This document shows, piece after piece, positions 15,817-18,948 of a DNA stretch of 18,948 nt. Position 1 is the first letter of the stretch. Each line of letters opens with the position of its first letter. This DNA comes from Bordetella parapertussis (GTDB taxonomy: Bacteria; Pseudomonadota; Gammaproteobacteria; Burkholderiales; Burkholderiaceae_C), in NCBI GenBank assembly GCA_943328885.2, contig CALQBT020000006.1:1-18948 (forward strand), written 5' to 3'. The position numbers and the translations under genes are program-made. The notes beneath the pieces are model-generated. The model worked only from the letters and a program-made list of their open reading frames with translations, did not search any database and was not told the origin of the DNA.

Positions 15817-15857
15817 CCTGCGGTGCTGCGCCTGGCAAACCGAGCAAGCACCGCAGG
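15817..15857 (+). other. Strong 11-bp stem-loop after dksA
   Basis: CCTGCGGTGCT at 15817-15827 and AGCACCGCAGG at 15847-15857 are perfect inverted copies around a 19-base loop. The element starts 18 bases after the dksA stop and ends 36 bases before the next gene. No T tract follows on either strand. It may be a partial terminator, a processing or stabilising structure, or a protein binding site. Confidence 0.55.
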
Positions 15858-15893
15858 TCTGGGTTGAAGGACCGATGGACAGGACAGACCGAC

Positions 15894-17594
15894 ATGGCTG
15901 AGGTCAAGCCCGATGCCAAATCAGGCGCGGGGTTTTTCCGCAAGGTCGCCCGCTTCGTCGCCCATCCCGGCGCCGAGTGGCTCGCGCTGGCAGGCCGCCA
16001 GGGCGACCGCTCGCAGCACGAACGCTCTGAGCGCCAGGCCATGCTCGAGCGCAAGCGTCGCAACGACTTTGTCCGCAAGCGCGAGTTCGACACCTTGCGC
16101 CGCCTGCGCCGCGACGGACTGTCGCCCGAACAACTGGCGGCGCTGGGCGGCTCGTCCAAGGCCGCGGATTCGGAGCTCAGGACGACCGAGCCCAGTGCGG
16201 GCACCCGGGCCGAGGCGGGCGTCAAGGCCAAAATCGACGCCATCGAGCAACAGATGGCGGGTGAGCGCGGGCCGCGCGAGTCGATGCCGCGCCAGGCTCG
16301 CCCTTCCACGCCGCCAGCGGGCCGAACCGCCACCGAGCGCCCCGGCCTGTCCGCCCCCAGCGGCACGAACTGGCCGCCAAGCTCGACCGGCAGACCGGTG
16401 CCGCAGCCAGCATCGGTCAGCTTGCCCTTGATGCCCGACATCGACTTGTCGGCGCCCGTGCGTGGCGCCGAGCGCCCGTTGATCCCCGAGTTCGGCGCGC
16501 TCGCTGACGCCCCTGAACTCGATGCGGCGGTGATCGCCTTCGCCAACGCCGACTTCAAGCTGTCCGAGCGATTGCTCGCCGGGCTGTGCCAAGCCAATGG
16601 CGCGCACCACCGCGACGCCGACACCTGGCATGTGCTACTCGACCTCTACCGCGCCACAGGCCAAGAGCTCAGGTTCGATGCGCTGGCACTGGACTATTCG
16701 CAGCGCTTCGCCCGCTCGTCGCCACCGTGGTATTCGCTGCCCAAGCGCGTGGCCGATGCGGCCGCCCGGCTGCGGCCCGACACCCGGAGCGACACCCGGG
16801 GCGTCACCGGCGAGGCGGGCTGGGTCAGCCCGGCGCAGCTTGACGACGAGGCGGTGGCCGGGCTGCACGCAGTCACACTGCAACTGCCGCTGCCCTGGGT
16901 GTTGGACTGGTCGGCGCTGCGGCACGTCGACGCGCAAGGCGCCGCCCGGCTTCAACGATTGCTCGCGCAGTGGGCGCCACAGGCGATAGACATGCGCTGG
17001 CTCGACGCCGAATGCCTGTTCACCGCACTGCAGCAGGCTGCGCCGACCGGCGCGCGCGATGCCGACCCGACATTCTGGATGGCCAGGCTCGAGGCTTTGC
17101 GGCTGGCCAACCGCCCCGTCCAGTTCGACGATGTGGCGATTGACTACTGCATGACCTACGAGGTCTCGCCGCCGTCCTGGGAACGCGCGCGCTGCCAGGT
17201 TCGCATCGGCAGCGCGTGGGCATCGGCCACCAAGCTGACCTTGTCCATCATCAGCGGTGTCTCATCGAGCTTTGTCGAGTCGCATCTGCAGGAGGACAGC
17301 CGCGCCGGGCAATCGCAGTGCACGGTCGAGTTGTCAGGTCAATTGACCGGCGACCTCAGCGTCCAGTTGCAGCAGATCGACCGCCAACTCGGCTCGAGCC
17401 GCTGGGTGGAGGTGTCCTGCGCGAGCTTGATTCGGGTCGACTTCATCGCCGCGGGCGACCTGCTGAACTGGGTGCTGGCCAAACAGACCGAACAACGCAG
17501 CGTCAGCTTCGTCAATGCGCACCGTTTGCTGGCCTTGTTCTTTGCCGCGATGGGCATAGACGAACATGCCAGCGTACAAATCCCGCGCGACTAA
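15894..17594 (+). CDS. Tandem STAS-domain protein of unknown function
   Basis: A 566-residue protein. An N-terminal, strongly basic helical part (about 38-78) contains [16 protein letters not shown] Pro/Ser-rich linker (about 90-200) follows, then two copies of a helical-plus-STAS unit. Helical copy 1 (about 204-284) ends [20 protein letters not shown]; copy 2 (about 389-436) ends [24 protein letters not shown] copy 1 is about 325-383 (core [16 protein letters not shown]) and STAS copy 2 about 475-565 (core [11 protein letters not shown], later [11 protein letters not shown]). The Ser/Thr phosphorylated in SpoIIAA-like STAS proteins is Ala or Gln in both. No signal peptide or membrane segment is seen. 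It lies between dksA and hslVU. I recall similar genes in Burkholderiales but know of no function. Confidence 0.8.
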   Translation: MAEVKPDAKSGAGFFRKVARFVAHPGAEWLALAGRQGDRSQHERSERQAMLERKRRNDFVRKREFDTLRRLRRDGLSPEQLAALGGSSKAADSELRTTEPSAGTRAEAGVKAKIDAIEQQMAGERGPRESMPRQARPSTPPAGRTATERPGLSAPSGTNWPPSSTGRPVPQPASVSLPLMPDIDLSAPVRGAERPLIPEFGALADAPELDAAVIAFANADFKLSERLLAGLCQANGAHHRDADTWHVLLDLYRATGQELRFDALALDYSQRFARSSPPWYSLPKRVADAAARLRPDTRSDTRGVTGEAGWVSPAQLDDEAVAGLHAVTLQLPLPWVLDWSALRHVDAQGAARLQRLLAQWAPQAIDMRWLDAECLFTALQQAAPTGARDADPTFWMARLEALRLANRPVQFDDVAIDYCMTYEVSPPSWERARCQVRIGSAWASATKLTLSIISGVSSSFVESHLQEDSRAGQSQCTVELSGQLTGDLSVQLQQIDRQLGSSRWVEVSCASLIRVDFIAAGDLLNWVLAKQTEQRSVSFVNAHRLLALFFAAMGIDEHASVQIPRD

Positions 17595-17599
17595 AAGCC

Positions 17600-17626
17600 C
17601 TGGCGAACCCGCACCGCGCCCCATCC
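17600..17626 (+). promoter_or_regulatory. Candidate sigma-32 promoter for hslVU
   Basis: CCCCATCC at 17619-17626 closely resembles the heat-shock sigma-32 -10 (CCCCATNT) and lies about 25 bases before the hslV ATG, in the 56-base gap after the STAS gene. The only -35-like sequence at suitable spacing, CTGGCGA at 17600-17606 with a 12-base gap, is a weak match to CTTGAAA. hslVU is heat-shock controlled in enterics. Confidence 0.35.
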
Positions 17627-17650
17627 TCTCACTCCGGATCCAAGCACCGA

Positions 17651-18199
17651 ATGGACTTATTCCACGGCACCACCATCGTCAGCGTACGCCGACTCACCCC
17701 CCAAGGCTGGCAGGTCGCGTTGGGCGGCGACGGCCAGGTCACGCTGGGCAACATCATCATCAAGTCCACCGCGCGCAAGGTGCGGCGCTTGCACCGTGAA
17801 CAGGTGCTGGCAGGTTTTGCCGGCGCCACCGCTGACGCCTTCACGCTGTTCGAGCGCTTCGAGGCCAAGCTCGAAAAACACCAGGGCCATCTGGCGCGCG
17901 CCGCGATCGAGCTGACCAAGGACTGGCGCACCGACCGGGTGCTGCGCCGGCTCGAGGCCATGCTCGCGGTGGCCGACCGCGAGGCCAGCCTGATCATCAC
18001 CGGCAACGGCGACGTGCTCGAACCCGAGCACGGCATCGTCGCGATCGGCTCGGGCGGTGCCTATGCCCAGGCCGCTGCGCGCGCGCTGCTGGCCCACACC
18101 GAACTCAGCGCCGAGGACATCGTCAAGCAGAGCCTGGTGATCGCCGGCGACCTGTGCATCTACACCAACCAGAACCACACCATCGAGGTGCTGGCATGA
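17651..18199 (+). CDS. hslV: HslV (ClpQ) peptidase subunit of the HslUV protease
   Basis: A 182-residue threonine peptidase forming the double-ring core of the ATP-dependent HslUV protease. The N-terminal MDLFHG should be removed to expose the catalytic Thr in [20 protein letters not shown] (25-34), then [10 protein letters not shown] (37-46) with the conserved lysine, [30 protein letters not shown] sequence and DWRTDR follow. [16 protein letters not shown] near 136-151 is also typical. The ATG at 17651 gives the usual short propeptide. Its stop overlaps the hslU start as ATGA, showing translational coupling. Confidence 0.97.
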   Translation: MDLFHGTTIVSVRRLTPQGWQVALGGDGQVTLGNIIIKSTARKVRRLHREQVLAGFAGATADAFTLFERFEAKLEKHQGHLARAAIELTKDWRTDRVLRRLEAMLAVADREASLIITGNGDVLEPEHGIVAIGSGGAYAQAAARALLAHTELSAEDIVKQSLVIAGDLCIYTNQNHTIEVLA

Positions 18200-18948
18200 G
18201 CATGACCCCGCAGGAGATCGTCTCCGAACTCGACCGCCACATCGTGGGCCAGAACGCCGCCAAACGCGCAGTGGCCATCGCGCTGCGCAACCGCTGGCGT
18301 CGCCAGCAGGTCGGCGATGCGCTGCGCAGCGAGATCACACCCAAGAACATCTTGATGATCGGGCCCACCGGCGTGGGCAAGACCGAGATCGCGCGCCGGC
18401 TGGCGCGACTGGCCGACGCGCCCTTCATCAAGGTCGAAGCGACCAAGTTCACCGAGGTCGGCTATGTCGGCAAGGATGTCGACAGCATCATCCGCGACCT
18501 CGTCGACATAGCCGTCAAGCAAGCGCGCGAGGCGGCGATCAAGCGCCAGCGCGGCCGCGCCGAAGACGCTGCCGAAGACCGCATCCTCGACCTGCTGGTA
18601 CCCCTGACCCGCGACGCGCGCAGCGAGTCCGGTGCCGCCAGCCCGACACCGAGCACCGCGCGCCAGGTGATGCGCAAACGCTTGCGCGAAGGCGCGCTGG
18701 CCGACAAGGAAGTCGAGATCGAACTGGCAGAACCACAGGCCTCGATGGAGATCATGACGCCGCCCGGCATGGAGGAGATGGCCTCGCAGCTCAAAGGCTT
18801 GTTCTCGCAGGTCGGCGCAGGCCGCAAAAAGACCCGCAAGCTCAGGATCGACGAAGCGCTCAAGCTGCTGGTCGAGGAAGAGGCCGGCAAGCTCGTCAAC
18901 GACGATGACATCAAGACCCAGGCGCTGCACAACGCCGAAAACAACGGC
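18196..18948 (+). CDS. hslU: HslU (ClpY) ATPase subunit, partial (3' end outside the window)
   Basis: The first 251 residues of the AAA+ unfoldase of HslUV; the frame is open to the window edge. It begins [19 protein letters not shown], has Walker A GPTGVGKT at 56-63 and the pore loop GYVGKD at 89-94, followed by the start of the HslU-specific I domain (about 110-240). Within that domain, the segment rich in Ala/Ser/Pro at about 136-155 looks like a flexible loop, and [15 protein letters not shown] is a known I-domain motif. Walker B and the C-terminal HslV-binding tail lie beyond the window. The ATG at 18196 overlaps the hslV stop codon by the ATGA arrangement. Confidence 0.96.
   Translation, partial: MSMTPQEIVSELDRHIVGQNAAKRAVAIALRNRWRRQQVGDALRSEITPKNILMIGPTGVGKTEIARRLARLADAPFIKVEATKFTEVGYVGKDVDSIIRDLVDIAVKQAREAAIKRQRGRAEDAAEDRILDLLVPLTRDARSESGAASPTPSTARQVMRKRLREGALADKEVEIELAEPQASMEIMTPPGMEEMASQLKGLFSQVGAGRKKTRKLRIDEALKLLVEEEAGKLVNDDDIKTQALHNAENNG

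Noticed and set aside
1..18948. Search for CRISPR arrays, tRNA or rRNA genes, insertion sequences, prophage or defence genes
   Set aside because: No spaced direct repeats, RNA gene signatures, transposase or integrase motifs were seen; the region is housekeeping and catabolic in character.

Overview
The window is GC-rich, gene-dense chromosomal DNA with no mobile elements, tRNA, rRNA or CRISPR. Protein signatures and gene order point to a betaproteobacterium of the order Burkholderiales (a Comamonadaceae, Leptothrix or Rubrivivax-like lineage). This assignment is inferred from remembered gene order (corC-lnt-glyQ-glyS-gmhB-plsC-ygjP-like; cobW-dksA-...-hslV-hslU), not from a database search.

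Left arm, minus strand (read from 13692 down to 39): twelve codirectional genes. The upstream block is an envelope and translation cluster: corC (CBS-domain protein), lnt (apolipoprotein N-acyltransferase), glyQ and glyS (glycyl-tRNA synthetase subunits), gmhB (LPS heptose phosphatase), plsC (phosphatidic acid synthesis) and a YgjP-like metallopeptidase. It runs into a catabolic block: a LiuR-like MerR regulator, isovaleryl-CoA dehydrogenase, beta-carbonic anhydrase, isocitrate dehydrogenase kinase/phosphatase (AceK) and an acetyl-CoA C-acyltransferase. A perfect 26-bp palindrome between the regulator and the dehydrogenase is the obvious operator. Together the catabolic genes make sense as leucine/isovalerate degradation. 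It yields acetyl-CoA and acetoacetate, needs bicarbonate for methylcrotonyl-CoA carboxylation, and needs the glyoxylate-shunt switch set by AceK.

Right arm, plus strand (13986 to the window end): a COG0523/CobW-type metal GTPase with a CVCC motif and a His-rich loop, a DksA-type RNA polymerase regulator that has lost three of the four zinc-finger cysteines, an uncharacterised protein with a duplicated helical-plus-STAS architecture, and hslV with hslU. hslU starts by an ATGA overlap with hslV and is cut by the window edge. The arms diverge from a 293-bp intergenic region (13693-13985) with two inverted repeats.

Points most worth a second look: the metallopeptidase has an N-terminal QLSLF that matches the bacterial sliding-clamp-binding consensus; GmhB has Gly at the HAD nucleophile position (GGC where GAC is expected); the tandem STAS protein lacks phosphorylatable residues at both STAS sites; the LiuR-type palindrome is very long and sits downstream of the regulator gene; and a zinc-independent DksA lies beside a putative metallochaperone.
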